Source of the DNA: Rhinopithecus roxellana
Lineage: Eukaryota; Chordata; Mammalia; Primates; Cercopithecidae
Assembly (NCBI RefSeq): GCF_007565055.1
Contig: NC_044560.1
Coordinates: 84,263,295 to 84,327,294, forward strand
Direction of reading: 5' to 3'
DNA length: 64,000 nt
Below the pieces are notes generated by a model that was given only the letters and a program-made list of their open reading frames with translations, had not been told where the DNA came from and made no database searches. The position numbers and the translations under genes are program-made. Numbering within the stretch: position 1 is the stretch's first letter; the number at the start of each line of letters is the position of its first letter. This document shows positions 12,011-27,200 of the stretch, piece after piece.

Positions 12011-15000
12011 GCCGGGGCTGCTGAGGTCGGTCAGTGCATGAACAATGCCCTGCCCTGTCTCTGCATGAGAGAGAGTAGGAAAACAAAGTAGGGGAGATCA
12101 GAACCAGAGTCCATGCCCAGGGAGGGACAGCAAGGACTCAGACTGCGCGCGCCTGGCTTTTTCCGTGGGGCCAAGCGACAATGCAAACCAAGCAGTCCCT
12201 TCCCCTCAGTGACCCATTTAAAAGTGGCACAGTTTCAATGGACACATCAAGTATGAGTATAGTCAGTTCTACAACAACGCATGCAGCTAATCAGCTAGCA
12301 GTGTTCCTTAATTTCCCAACCGTGCTATGAACAGTTAACCTGGTTAAACAGACGGGAATTCTGTCTTCCAGGAGTTAAGACCTTGGTCGATACTGATTTG
12401 AACAAATAAGGTTAATACTCAGTTTGAGGGAGAAAAGTATTCAAGGTGACATCTAAAACAAGGACAAGAAGCTGAGCTAGGTATAGGGCTTTCAGTGTGA
12501 TCAACAGAGGTTAAATGAAGCTTCTATGAGGTTCCTTAGAGGAGGGATTTTAAGAGCCCTGTGAAATGTCAAAACACGGAACCCCAGAAATTGATGCCAA
12601 GGGAATGTGGGGGCTGAACCCCAAGTAAACATGATCATGTAGATTTGACTATTCAGACTGGTTAGGTTATCTGGGGTCAGTGCATTGAAATATGTAGAGA
12701 TTCCATTTCTCTGCTAAGAAGGCTGCTAGGCAGAGCTGAGATTTTCTCTGCTGTTTCTGCTGAGTTGGGTGCTCTCAAAATCAGGCCTCAGCTCCTTATC
12801 TAATCTGATCCTCACCAAATCATAGACCCTCTGTCTCTCTGTGGACAACCTTTCCTAATTCTCCTTCCCATGGGCCTGCTAGCCTTCCCCTAAAAGACCT
12901 AACAGAGTGCTCCAGAAAGTGAGATTAGGTGCCTATACACAACCACACCACAGTGGACTTCCTCTCTTCCACTTCAAACAGCATCTCTCATGAGCTGTCT
13001 CTTTGTCTTAGACCTGCAAGACTTCATCTCCTCACTTCTGTAACTCTCTCCCGCCCCCTTCCCAGGGCTGTTCTCTACTACCACCAACTGCCCTGTGAGC
13101 TGAGGTTGCCTTTAACCTGGAACTTCCTAAAAAAGAAAAAAAAAAAAAAGAAAGAAAAAGCCATTTCTTTATTGCAACAAGTCCATTAATATAAAGCATA
13201 GCCCAGCGGGATATGAGTGATACATACTTTAAAAATGATTTCAGCACACTTGTTAAGTATCTTTGCATAAAACTTTATGAAGATGCTCATATTTCATGTT
13301 AAAGATCCATAGTATCACCACAGAATAGGAATTGCTTGTGCTTAATTATACAGTATGGAAAAGTCAAAACAGATACATTGTCAGGCACGGCAACTCACAC
13401 CTGTAATCTCAGCACTTTGGGAGGCTGAGGCGGGTGGATCATGAGGTCAAGAGTTCAAGACCAGCCTGGCCAACATGGTGAAACCCTGTCTCTACTAAGA
13501 ATACAAAAATTAGCCAAGCATGGCGGCGCGTGCCTGTAATCCCAGCTACTTGGGAGGCTCGGGCAGGAGAACTGCTTGAACTCAGGAGGCTACAGTGAGC
13601 TGAGATCACACCACTGCCCTCCAGCCTGGGCGACAGAGCAAGACTCCATCTTGCGGCGGGGGGGGGTGGGAAAGAAAAGGTGATTTATAACTGGTTCACA
13701 ATGGGTCTTGGTCCACTCAGGCTCATTTCTTTTTTCTTTTTTTGAGATGGATTCTCACTCTGTCACCCAGGCTGGAGTGCAGTGGCGTGACCTATGCTCC
13801 CTGCAACCTCTGCCTCCTGGGTTCAAGCGATTCTCCTGCCTCAGCCTCCCGAGTAGCTGGGATTACAGGCGTGCACCAACATACCTGGCTAATTTTTGTA
13901 TTTTTAATAGAGATGGGGTTTCATCATGTTGGCCAGGCTGGTCTCGAACTCCTGAGGTGGGTGATCCACCTGCCTCGGCCTCCCAAAGTGCTGGGATTAC
14001 AGGCACGAGCCACCGCACCCAGCCTCAAGCTCATGTTCTTACTAGTGGTTCTAATGCTAACTAAACCAGGATAAACCTTCTTTAATGAACAAGAGTTGAC
14101 TATGACACATGTCTTTACTACTCAGTCCTCCATAATTCAGCTACATAATAAACTTCAGAGCTGAGCAGGGGCCATCTAAGAGAAAGGACCAATGATTTTT
14201 TTTTGTTTGTTTGTTTGAGACACAGTTATACCAGTAAGTTAGAAAATTTCCATTAAGTGCCTATATTCACTTGAAAGGAGGTTTTTTTTTTTTTTTTTTT
14301 TTTTTGAGATGGAGTCTGGCTCTGTCGCCCAGGCTGGAGTGCAGTGGCCGGATCTCAGCTCACTGCAAGCTCCGCCTCCCAGGTTTACGCCATTCTCCTG
14401 CCTCGGCCTCCCCAGTGGCTGGGACTACAGGCACCCGCCACCTCGCCCGGCTAGTTTTTTGTATTTTTTAGTAGAGACGGGGTTTTACCATGTTAGCCAG
14501 GATGGTCTCGATCTCCTGACCTTGTGATCCGCCCGTCTCAGCCTCCCAAAGTGCTGGGATTACAGGCTTGAGCCACCGCGCCCGGCCGAAAGAAGGTTTT
14601 TAAACAGCTTTGGCTTTTCTGTAGAGATGGAAACATTTCCTTTCTTTTGGAATTCGTCTTTCCAATTGCAAAGGTGTCTGAGAACTTGAGAGCTTGTCTG
14701 GAGGTTCTAGCAGGGGAACGCAGCTACTCGTATGCCCTTGACTGAGGGATGGCCCTCCTGTATGGGATGGTCGTCCTCTTTGACCCAGAACACTGGTTCA
14801 GGAGGGACGCACATGGAGCAGTGAGGGAGGAAGGGGACACCTAGCCAGCCAGATCAGCGGAATCAACTCTGCCAATCAACGGGGTGACAGGTGTCGCAGC
14901 CAGATGGCCCCTCACATCCGTGTTTGAGAACTTAGAAAAAACCCCTTTCCCTCACAATCTATGAATAACTAGGAGGAATGAGTTGATGATTCAATCAAAT

Positions 15001-18000
15001 TAAGTTTCTGTGCTTTTAAATTTTAAATATTTAAGTCTGCCTTTACACAATTACATTTTCCCTGCTTTTAGGTTAATATGCTAAGAAACATCTATTTTAT
15101 TTAAAATGAATAACTAACATAGAAAGATTACTATGAAGGCTAAAATTTTATTTTTTAGATGATGGCTATTTCCTTCCAATTACAGCCTGGTAAAATATTC
15201 CCCAATGAGTCGATAATGAACTGCAGATTATACAATTACAGGATTGGAAGTCTGGTTTGATCTCTTACCAGTGCTTGAATATTTTCTATAATATGCCCAC
15301 CCAATGATTTTCTGGCATTTATTTGAATACTTCCAGTGACAAACTCACTACTCTGGAAGCAGTTTGTTCCCACCTTGGATGGCTCATTAATGATTCCTTA
15401 TATAATGAGCCCAAAATCTGTCTTTCTATTAATCTCGGCCCAATTATCCTCATTCTGTTCCTTAAACTCACAGAAAACAAGACCAATCAGATTTGTCTAA
15501 CAGGCAGAGACATGGGCTTAGACCTGGCTTAGAGACTGGTCTCTATCACTGAGTAAATTACGGGCAAGTCATTGTCCCTCTCTAAGCCTTGGCTCCATTG
15601 GCTGTGAAATAAGGATCCTACGCCTACCTCAGAGTGCTGCTGTGAGGACTAATGAGCCAGTGAAAGGCAGCGCGTGCTAGCTTAGGAGGAAATGCTTGAG
15701 AATGCTCCTGGTGTCATGAAGGTCGTCACTCATGACCACAGTCTTATCTTCTCTCCTCCAGGCCAAATCCCTTCTGTTCTTTCAAGCATTTCTTACATAA
15801 AAAGGTTACAAATTCATCATCCTAGGCCCTCTCTGCCTACATCTTTTAATATCATGTACCTAGTCAATACTAAGCATCATCTGTCAGGTGTAGTCATGTA
15901 AGAGATCTGGTTAGTAAGATTTTTGGTTTTCTGTGTTTGCTTTAAAGACAGTCACACCTCTGACTGACAGCATAGGTAGAAAGTAATTGGTAATGCCCTT
16001 GTTTCAGTTTCATGAATTCCTCCATGGAATTAATCCATTCTCCTCTGAATTCTGGGATCACTCCCACCTCCTGCCTCTTGCGCTGATATTCATCAGAAAA
16101 CAGCCCCTCAGACCTTGTCTTTTATGGGATCCCTCTATCCTTGCTTGAGTTCCCTGCCCGTGTCACCCCTCCTATCTCAGATCTATGCCTATTAATGTTC
16201 ACTGCGAGACAGAAGATTACTCTTGAGGTCAGATTCTGTCCTCATGCCAGATACATTCGTGAACAGATATGGTCACTAGCTCAAAGGCTACAGAGCCAGT
16301 GCTTAACTCTGGGAAGCAAAACTTTCTGGAATTTGAGGCTGTTTTTTTAAAAAAAATATCTTGTTAAGAGAGAGAACACACTAAAAAACTCTTGCACCAC
16401 ATTAGAAACTATCACTCCCCATTGTAACCCAGGGCAGATCAACAGAGAGACAGAATCCAAGGGACAGATGGGAGAGTGTTTTATGAATATACAAAGGTTC
16501 ACAGCTATTTCGCTTTGCAGTCATCTTGTAGGCCAATAGCTCCTCATCTGCTTTAGTAACAAAGGAGTTTGGGCTATTCCTGGAATGACCAAACAGAATC
16601 TCGCCCCCTGCCAAGCTCAGCACACTGAGATTAATTTAATCTGCTTTCTGCTCTCCCAGACTGCTTTGCGGCTTTTGGGGGAAAGCAGCTTAACAGGGAA
16701 ACTTGCAGAAACCTGCCCTGCTGGCCCTGAGGCCAGATAAAAGAGACAAAGAAATACTCTGAATTTGGTTCCTTACTCAATTCCCTTGACCAGTTCAGAG
16801 GCTGTAAGTGCTGCCCGGGATTCCCACAGGTCTCAAATGCCTGTATACAGTCAGGCACCTGAAACCCAAAGGCGGAGGCAGGATAAGGCGGGTGGGAGAG
16901 GCTGGGGGAGGGGAGTAAAGCCAGGCTTCAGTGGGGGGAAGGAGGAGTTAGAATCTTGGCCTTTAGTTGACACTGACCACAAAGGGCCAAGTATTCCGGT
17001 CAGAATGAACAGAGCAGCATGTTCCATGGAGTCTTGCCTAACATATGTGTCAACTTCTAGGCTGTTTCTCATTTCTGGTCTCATTCACAGGCTCTGGTAG
17101 AAACAGCCCTTACAGGGGTGGGATAAAACAGGAATGACCACTCAGTTCCTGTTTGTGAAATTATCTGCTTTGGGATTGGTCACGCCTCCTAAGCAGAGCA
17201 GACTTCTCTAGGCAGGGGGCTACCACTCACTCAGTCACCTCAAGATCTTCAGGGGCTAACCCCATGTCCAAAATATGATAGGTGCTTAATGATCATTAAA
17301 CTGGAATGTGTGGCGTCCATGATCTCAGTCTTCATTGTCTACACAAAAAGTACAGGGCTGCCTAGTGCCAAGATAAGCAATGTGGCACTAGCTGAGATTT
17401 ACAAATTGCTTTCTGAAGCTATGATATTTTGAGAGCAGCTAGGCTGGTGGGACCTGCCTACCAGAGCGGCATTTCTAGGTACCTGATTATGAAGAATAAG
17501 AGCTCTTTTTTTGGCCCATGTCTTCCTGTGACAGTGGGGATTTCCTCAGCAGAAGAGAGGTATAGGCAGACCTCTAAATTCCCTGTCCCCTTTGAAACAT
17601 TTTTGCCAGACCCAGGCACTTGCCAAGGCAGGATGACCTCTAGAGGCAGAGGCAGGGAGGCTCCTAGGACCAGTGGGTTGATGTCCAGAGCAGATGGGCT
17701 CTCCAGCCTGCTAAGGACAGACGTCAGGCTAACTGCCAGTTAGGCACAATTGGGCCACTTCAAAGCCAGTTCTGATGTTCGATTGAGTATCCCTTATCCA
17801 AAATGCCTAGGACCAGAAGTGTTTTTAATTTTGGATTTTTTCAAGTTTTAGAATATTTGCATTATACCTACTGGTTGAGCACCCCAAATCCAAAAATCTG
17901 AAACGCTCCAATGAGCCTTTCCTTTGAGTATCATGTAGGTGCTCAAAAAGTTTGGGATTTTGGAGCATTTTGAATCTGGGATGCTCAATCTGTACTAACA

Positions 18001-21000
18001 CTTGCAACGGGTATTTCAGATGGCCTAGCACTCATCCTATCTGACCCTAAAATAGCCTGAAGACTTGGCTTCAAAGGCAATGGAGACCAAACAGAGCTTC
18101 TCCTTCTACCCCCTCAGCTTGGTCAATGGCTGATTTCCACCTTATCATGAGAAGGGAGTATGTATTTTAACTTAAAAGACTTCTATTTACTGTTTGGCTG
18201 CAGTAGGAGTATGACAGAGCTCATGAAGTGAATAAAGAATTTAAAGAAGCAGAGTAGATGATTAACATGGATCATCTTCTTACAACAAATTCTGCTCAAC
18301 AAAGGGCAAAACGAGGTCACCTATAAAACACAGAGCACACCCTCCAAGCTCCCAGCACTGAAGTCATGCTCACTGTGCTGTGTTCAGCAGGCCCAGCCAT
18401 GTGGCCAGGGTGAAGACTGAAGGGTTCCCAAGGAACCATTTGCTCTAGAAACTGCCTCAGTGGAGCACTGCAGAGTGATGCCCAGTTAAACCATATCCAG
18501 GAGACAGCAGCAAACACAGCACACACCTGGTCCAAGCAACAGGCCGTACTGCAGTGCGGTAAGCTGAGGACACAGTGCCCAGTCCTCATGGAAAGATCTG
18601 GGGCTACGCTTTACAATTTCTTCGGTTATATTTGGGCCCCCAAAGAAATTAATGCCACTCTGAAAGTGAGGAAGGTAAGAGATTTCACAAGCACCAGTTT
18701 GTTGACACCTAACTCCCGGGGCGGGGTAAGTGAAGGGTAGAAAAGTGACTGAGAGGGAGCTGGGGGGAGGAGGGGGGGAGGGAGGGGAACAGGCAGGCTG
18801 AGCTCTATCTGGGACCCTGACAGAGTCCATTAATTAGAGATTCATTTGGTTAACAATTTCTTTAAAATGCAAGTATACATCTTACAGTCATTCACACTTT
18901 ACTGTGAATTACCTGACTCAGATAAACAGATTGCTTTCCTCCCAATTTAGGGACAGGGGCCGGGGAGGGGGTGGGTAGTGACTGTTTTGGATCACAGGGC
19001 ACTAGATCCCAGAGGATTAAAGTTAGAAGGGCCCTGAGTTTAACATCTTAAATGTCCTAGATGAAGAAACTTGGCCTCAGAGGTGAGGTGATTTACCCAA
19101 GGTCACAAAAGGCAGGCAGTGGCAAAACCCATACTAGAACCCAGTGCTTTAGATTTTGCCAGGTGGGCCACACAGGTGGAGGGAGAGCTGCGCTGATTAG
19201 CCATGGATAGCACCAGGACACTTGGGAAAAAGAGGATAGGACATGTAAACTGTATTCTGGGACCTTTTGAGGCAGAGGCCAGATATCACGTGTGGGCTGG
19301 AGCATTTGGGTTTGGAAGCACAGGGTGATCTAGATGAGTGATTCCCAAATTGGGATTCCTGGAGGACTAAGCCGGATCCTTGAATCTAGTTAATCAGGAC
19401 GCACAAGCTGGATTCAATATTTCAAGAAGCCGAAAAGGAAACAGCACGTATATATACCTTCTGGAGGGCAAAACACGCTATTATTTAATACCATGTTACC
19501 ATGTTTCCCAAATTCTAAAATGCGATCAGTTGTTAAGATGACCCATTTCCCCCACAAGGAATTTACACATTGATTATGTGTGCGTCTCAAGTACAGATTG
19601 TGAAAGTGTACATTTTAGAATAAAACAAGAGCAAATGCCATTTATTTGGAAAACAGTATCTTATAAAACATGCACAAAATGAGCTCTTAGTGGTGGGAAA
19701 ATTATAGACCCTTCCCACCTGGGGTCCTCTGAAAAGCAGAAGGCAGGGGGAACGTCCAGTGTCTACAACTTTTTCAAATCTGCTAAGGACAGAGCTGTCA
19801 GAGGGCAAGGACTCCTTGCCTTGACACAGCAGGCTGTGGCTCCCTCACACGGACGCCACCACTGCCCTGCCCCTCACACCTCCTCTGAAGAACCTCTCCC
19901 AGAGAAGGGAAGACACAGCAGTGACAGGAGGACCCCATGGGGCTCTTTGCTGAGAAAAGTGGTGAGCTTTTCAGTTTAAGGATGACTGAGATCCACACCT
20001 GGGTTCCTTGCAGGGGGCTGGCCAGCAGGATGAAGGAGAGGCCGAGCCAGGGGACCCTCTAGCCCTGCCCTCAGCGTCACTGCAAAATGCCCTTGCTGGG
20101 TCTGGGTTGAAAGGCTTGGAGAGCTTATTGGATTTTAAGCATCTGGGTTGACCAGCTCCAGTTAAGGCATCTAGCAGGGAGGGGGCTCCTCCCTTGCTGG
20201 CAGCCATTACCATACAGCTGACTTTCATGCTGTCTCTCAGGACACAGGCAAAGAGAACGGCCCTTCTGACTCACCCACAATCCCCAGCTAAAGTGTACAT
20301 AAGCTGAATTGTAAACAGCTGAATGTGCTCCAAGCTGCCACCCCCAGCTATGCAGGAAGGAATCAATGGAGCGAAGAGACACCCTCCCCCCACCCCATGC
20401 AGTTCAGGACAACGGGAGCAGTGGGGGATTTCCAAACAGCTGCTTGAACGCTTCCCAGCCCACAGGCTGAGGACTGCAAGAGGGGCCTGAGCTCAAACTC
20501 AGCAGCAGCACCTGCAGGACCAGAGTGACTTCCACCAGGTCAACACAGCAGGGAGTAATAGCTGGCCCTGGCTGCAGGGAGTCAGGGAGGAGTTTTCAAA
20601 GAGTTCTACTTAGCCCTGGTGATGGAGGCCAGTCCACTGGTATCCAATGCCAGGGTCGAGGGCTCCCAGATAGTCTCACATCATAGTGCTCCGGCCCATG
20701 CTATGATTTCAAAACGCAAAATGTCTAAAACCAATGGAAGAGGTTCTACAGTATACACCAAGATCAGGGGAGATAAAAGGAAGAACGGCAGAGTAGTAAG
20801 AGTATGGGCTCTGGAGACCAGACCTGGACTCACATTCTGGTCCATCTTTGATTATCTGTGTGACTTCAAGCACTCACTGCCTGTTCTGAGTCTTGGTTTC
20901 TCCATCTGTAACCACAAGGCTCATACTACCTACCTGTCTGGGAGGTTTCAGTAAATATTATATATGTAAAATGCCTGGCACTGAATACACGCAGAAGCTG

Positions 21001-24000
21001 TACTACATGGCAGTTAAGACTGTGGGATTAGAAAGACTCTAGGTGGCCAGGCACAGTGGCTCACACCTGTAATCCCAGCACTTTGGGAGGCTGAGGTGGG
21101 TGGATCACGATGTCAAGAGATCGAGACTATCCTGGTCAACATGGTGAAACCCCGCCTCTAGTAAAAATACAAAAAAAAAAAAAAAAAAAAAAAAGCTGGG
21201 TGTGGTGGCGAGCACCTGTAGTCCCAACTACTTGGGAGGCTGAGGCAGGAGAATCACTTGAACCTGGGAGGCGGAGGCTGCAATGAGCCGAGATCGCGCC
21301 ACTGCACTCCAGCCTGGCGACAGAGCGAGACTGTCTCAAAAAAAAAAAAAAAAAGAAAGACCCTAGGGTTAAATCCTATTCTGTAATGCCGGGCAAGTTA
21401 CTCTAGGCCCGTTTCCTCATCTATGAAATGGGGTACTTATATCTGTCTTACATATAGCTGTGGTGAGGATGAAATAATGTAATGCCGACATAACACACTG
21501 GACTAGGCTGAGCTTGGACACAGTGCCAACGTCACTGAGACCCGTGAGATTAGGAAATCATCCTAATCTCACTCTACACTGAGTCTGGACTCTTATAGCC
21601 CCAGAGCAGGGCTAATCTTTCTGTGGCCCAAACTGAGGTATCTGAGGTTTGTGTTCCTCAGATGCCTTGGCCTATGCCGGGAGTCCTGTCCTTGTACTCT
21701 TGAGGTCAGGCTTCAGGAAGAAATGTTACCTCCACTGTGACTGCAACGTAACAGAAGGGCAAAGCAAAGTCTCAAGTCACCTTCAATGGCTATTAATCTA
21801 AAGGACAAGAAGACAAGCACCAGATTCTCTTTCTATGCAGTTTTTTCATAAAGGGGGTTTGAAGCAGACAGTGCAGAAGAATCCTAGAAACCAGAAAAAA
21901 GTTAACTTTGAGACAAATAAAAGGAAGCACTGTTTTACCTAGAAAATACTAAATTTATGTAACTTGTAATGCCAGATGATTTAGCCTATGAAAAGAAATT
22001 AGTTTAAAAGGCTAAAAATAAACCCAGTTTAAAGATAAACTAATGGAAGATGGATTTCTACCAGTATACAAAAGAAATCTAGAAATGTTTAGTGAACTCT
22101 CCAGTTATTTTCAGGTTGATAACAGGGAAAGGCAGCCATTTTCCCCAATATGATGACTATTTTTTTTTGGTTCTCAACTGCAGGATCACTAATATTGTTA
22201 GATACATGTTGGGGGATGCTGCAGGAGGGAACACTAAGCCTCAGTTGTCCTACCTATATTATGGACTACATACTCTATACCTTGCAAATCAGTCCTACTG
22301 ATCATTTCTGCTTATGGAAACATTACTCCTTTCCTCATTATAACCCTTGTCTAAGCTTCCAGTCACCCTATTTTGCCACCAGTCAACTGACAGAACAGAT
22401 TAATACTGATTACTGGAGGCCTCAAAATGTGGATTTAATCAAATTTTTTAATTTAATTTTTTGTTTTTGAGATGGGGTCTTGCTCTGTCACCCAGGCTGG
22501 AGTGCAGTGGCATGATCACGGCTCACTGAAACCTTGACTGCCCAGACTTAAGCGATCCTCCCACCTCGGCCTCCTGAGCAACTAAGACCACAGGCGTATA
22601 CCACTCTGCCCAGCTAATTTCTTTTTTTTAATTATCTGTAGAGGCGAGGTCTTGGTATATTGCTCAGGCTGGTCTCAAACTCCTGCGCTCAAGTGATCCT
22701 CCTGCCTTGGCCTCCCAGGCATGAGCCACCGTGCCTGGTCCCAATTTTTTTTTTTTTTTTGAAGTAGTTGCTTCGTATTAGTTTTGTTTTAATTTAAAGT
22801 GTCATTTGCTTTGATTGTTCAAAAATGTCTTAATATAGCTGTGTGGCTTTAGGCCACATATGGATGGTTTCAAATATGCTAAAGATACCAGTAACTAGGG
22901 ATAATTATATAGTATTTGAGACATAACAGCCATGCAACTAGAGTTTTAAAAATAACTCAAGCAGTCACGAACTTTCATTTTCTTGCCAACAGTTCCAATA
23001 TTCAGTATCAGGCCTGGTCCTCCTAATCTACTGGAGAAGAGTTGGTTATGGCATGGCATCTAACAGTCATCTCTTCTTAATACAAATAATACATTTCACT
23101 GCTAAGAAGACAATCATCTGGAAAAAAAAAAAAAAAACAGACATTTGCTTATGTTTTAAAGAAAGTCATAATAGCAAACTGGGACTCTCTTCAACATCTG
23201 GATTCATCTCAGAGCACTGGCAATCTGCGCTTAACAGCAGTCATGTCTTTACCAGATGCAGAAAGAATGTTCTCTTCTTTTGGACTTACCTAAGTATCAT
23301 TTGGAAATTGGAAGAATAGGAAAACATATCCTTTTTCACTAACTATAAAAATAATTTGGAAGGAGAAGAAAAAAAAAAAAACCTTTAAGTTTTCTATGCT
23401 AGTCTACATGGTCTTACAATGAATCTCAGAGCAACAGTTTATGACTTAAATTATATGCTGTGTTCCTTAGCATACTTATTTCTTCAAAAACTAGTAATTC
23501 TAAATTGTATAATTCTTGACTGTTATAAAATAGCCCATTTCTTGACCATGTCAATTATACTGGACTTTTGTTACTGATGGGGAAAAACCCAGAATTTGTA
23601 ATAATTATGTCTTGGATATGCAAATGGTTGATTACTTTCCTAACAATTCCCAAAATATCCACATCATAAAGCAGAATTAAAGATGGTTTGCCTCCAAATA
23701 TCTTTAGAAATATCAAATCAGTGTTCTGATGTGGCTAGTAATTCAAATGAAAAATTTTAAAGAAGTCAGTGCTTCAAATGAAGCCTACCTCTGTTTGAGT
23801 TGTGAATAAGTAGTTATCTTAAATAGGCAACTTTTTAAAAAAAAACAAAACATACTCAAAAAGGGTTTTAACTGGTGACTCATAGTTTAAACCATGCCCT
23901 AAAAACATTTAAGGCATAAATCTATGTGTTCAGACTCCCATCTTGAGGGGTAGTTTAGTTTTGGGTTCCATGAAACAAGGTGTTAAGTTCCCAAAGAGAG

Positions 24001-24201
24001 AGCCATTTCTGTCATCAGTCCCCATCAGAGTAGACTGCATAACGCAGTCAGTTCTCACCCTGCTTTCCCACAGGGCTGGGGACTGTGGGGAGGTGGGGAG
24101 GGTGGGCAGGCTCAGAGGGAGACCTCACTCCAGGACAGCCTCCTGAGAGGTACACAAAAGCCTCTCTCTACAACCACTTTTGTGAGATTCCTCCTGACCA
24201 C

Positions 24202-24236
<35 letters not shown>

Positions 24237-27200
24237 TTTCAGGAGCAAAATGGTACAAAACAAAGGGAATAAAAAGAGAAATTATCAATTATGAAGACTT
24301 CTCATTCTCATTTCCCTACTCTCATCTCCAGTAGGTGTCTTTTCAGAAGAGAATCTTTCTATGGCTGGAACTAAATCTGTCTGGAGATTAAATATTGAAC
24401 AGCTGGGAGAAGTTTAATGTAAATTTAGATGGACTCAAGAAAAGGGAAAAACTCTTGGTAAATACCATGCTAATGATGAGCAGCATTAGAGGAACTGGAG
24501 CCACCAACCTATTCCCTAGGTTTTTTAAACTTTATTTTGGCTTGCTGATCCATGCTGGATGAAAGTGAGGAGGTGGGGGAACTTTGGTAAATGGTTACTG
24601 AACGCCTGCCTGAGGTCCACAGCCTAAGGGAGGACAGAGACTTAGGGGAAGAGTCTAAGGCAGTCAGGTCATCCCCTTTACACATTCACAACAGAGAAAA
24701 GTAGACAAAAAACACCTACAAGCACACCAGTAGGGGTTCCTAATTCTGAGACAATAATGGTGTTCTGTGTTTTTCCTTATATAAGAAAACGTAGGGAGGG
24801 GGCAGCCTGTGTAAGAGCATGCAAGGCCAGACGTAAGAAGAGTTCAATTGTGTAAGATTGACCATCTACTTACTCCTCTTAACACGCCCTCTCCCCCTGA
24901 AAGATCAGAACCAAGGTATCCAAAGTATCTGAGACAGGAAATGAGTAACACAGGAAAAAGGATGTGGTCTGAAAAAGAGTGGATTCTGGGGCTGAGCCAG
25001 AGCAAGTAACAGACACAGGGTCATAGCTGAGGGAAGGGCTTGGTGGCAGGAAGAGAAATCTCAGGGTCAGTCAGCTTAGACTAGAAAGTTAATGACAGAG
25101 GAGATATGTCTGGGGAAGCAGCAGAGCACCTTCCTAAGAGGTTCTTCTTCCCTGAAGGAGGCAGAGAATGCAGAAACAATGGCTGATGAGACCCACAGCC
25201 AGGAGAATGATGACTGTGACAGAAGGAAAAGGGGCTGGAGGTCCCTCTTTACTCAGAGGGAAGAGTAAATAACATATATGGAGTGAGCTTGACAAAGGTA
25301 AATTAAAAATTAACCCAGGACCTGGGAGAGAGTGGAAAGGGCCAGGAGGTGGGGACATGATGAAACACCAACATTCATTAAGCACCTATGTGCCACATGT
25401 CAGTAAAGAACAGTTTGGGGAAAATAAGAAGGGGGTGAAAACAGGAGAGAAAACATAGTTGGACAACTGAGAAACCGACTCAAGTACAACAGAAAAGTGG
25501 ACTAAGAAACTACCCCCTTTCTCAAGATTAAGGCTGGAGGAAAAAGATGTCTGTTCTTCCCTGTGTGCATGGACGAGCCTGGAAACAGATCTTGGGTGGG
25601 CTGAGAGGCAGAGCTCATGTGATGAAGAGTGCCTGGAAAGAGCAGGTGCCAAAAGAGCACCACTCCCCATCTGCCCGACCTTCTGCGAAACAAGCCCGCC
25701 CTTGTGAGTGAGCCAAGCCAGAGGCTCCAGTTCCCGCCTTGCAGGGGCTGGAACTTGGGTGCAGAAATCACCAGTGGAAAACAGTTTTTCAGCTGGTTAG
25801 AAAGTGTGAGTACTCCCAAATGTAAATCCAGATGTTGGGAGCTATTTGTTAAAATCACTTTGATATTCCCCAGTGCCTAGGGCAGTACTTTACCTTAAAT
25901 GGGAGCCAAATAAAAGTATGTTAAGTCTAACTGAATGAAACCAGAACTACTTAGCTGTGCTGTTATCTTCAGATTCAAGACAGCCTCTTGCCCCGATAAC
26001 CAGCACAGTCAGGTACTTTCTGTTCTAAAGTCAAAACGATGCAAAGCCCTACATCCCTTGTGACCTAAACCTAAACCCTCATCAGTAGGGTCTGCCACAG
26101 GTCTGTTGCCCTGTACCAGAATAATAGATGGGCGGGTGGGGGAGGTGGGAGGATATACAAGAACAAGAAGGAATTTCCTTGCCTCATTAGCCTGTAATGT
26201 TCATGCTGACCTAGAAATCCTGGCAGTTCCAACATTTGGGTTGACTCAGGCGGGGAAGAAAAATCCCAGGTGAATGGTAATTGGATTACCCAGTTATGCT
26301 CCAGAGTCAAATGGCTGGAAAAGGCTAGGTCAGTAGGCTCTGGTACAAAGTGACATTATTTTTTAAACCAAAAATGGAGATACTCAGGCTGATAGACAAT
26401 GGGATGGAATAGTTTAAATTGGGGCTGTCCTAGAAAAATCAGGGACATATGATGGATTTAGGTCGGTAGCTTATTTTGCAAGGGATCCTCTGGGCCCAAT
26501 ATGCTAATGGAGAGGGGATTAACGATCAAACATGAGAGATACCCGAGGGGAAGACTGTCATTGATTTGTAAGGCAAGAAAAAGATGAGAAGAGTGTGTTC
26601 CATACACAGCACATGAAGGTATACATCGCAGGTATGGAGTAGGAAGGAAAGGAAAGTTGATCTGAACCGAAACTATGTGGGTGAGATCAGTTCAGGTTAT
26701 GGAAGACGGGGTGGGGGTGGGGTTGGCCGGTGGGGGTGCGCTGTAGCAGGGCACTGACTGGGGCCCAGGGCTGAGGAGTTCAGATGGTAGCTTCGCCACT
26801 GGTTTGCAATCTGACCTTGGGCCAATTATTTCCCTGTCTGTGGACTTCAGTTTAAATAGAGAATCTCACAAATCCCGATTTCAATGTAAAGAAGCAACAA
26901 ATATAGTCTACCTTCATTTGGCAGAAGGAGAGAAAACGCTCTTCTAAAAATGGAAGACAGACACAGAACAGCTTGTCCCTTTCTATCCAATTAAAAACCT
27001 CGTGAGACTGAACTAGATTAAAAACAAAACTCTCCAGCGAAGCCGGAGGCGCCTCCAAGATAGGGAGTCCACCACCAATAAAGTACGGCAGATGCCAGCA
27101 GTCTTGCCCCCAAACGCACCGTCCGTCCCCGGGAAGTCGCAGCGGCGGGGGACCGGTCCTAGGTCGGGGCTGGGGTGGGGTGTGTGGGGCCTGGGGACGC

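Larger units (their letters stand above)
22760..26760. other. AT-rich intronic stretch without recognisable repeats
   Basis: About 4 kb with no Alu, MIR or LTR signature, holding only short A-runs and a (TCA)n tract. Low repeat density between repeat-rich neighbours can indicate constrained regulatory DNA. That is inference; conservation cannot be measured here. Confidence 0.4.
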
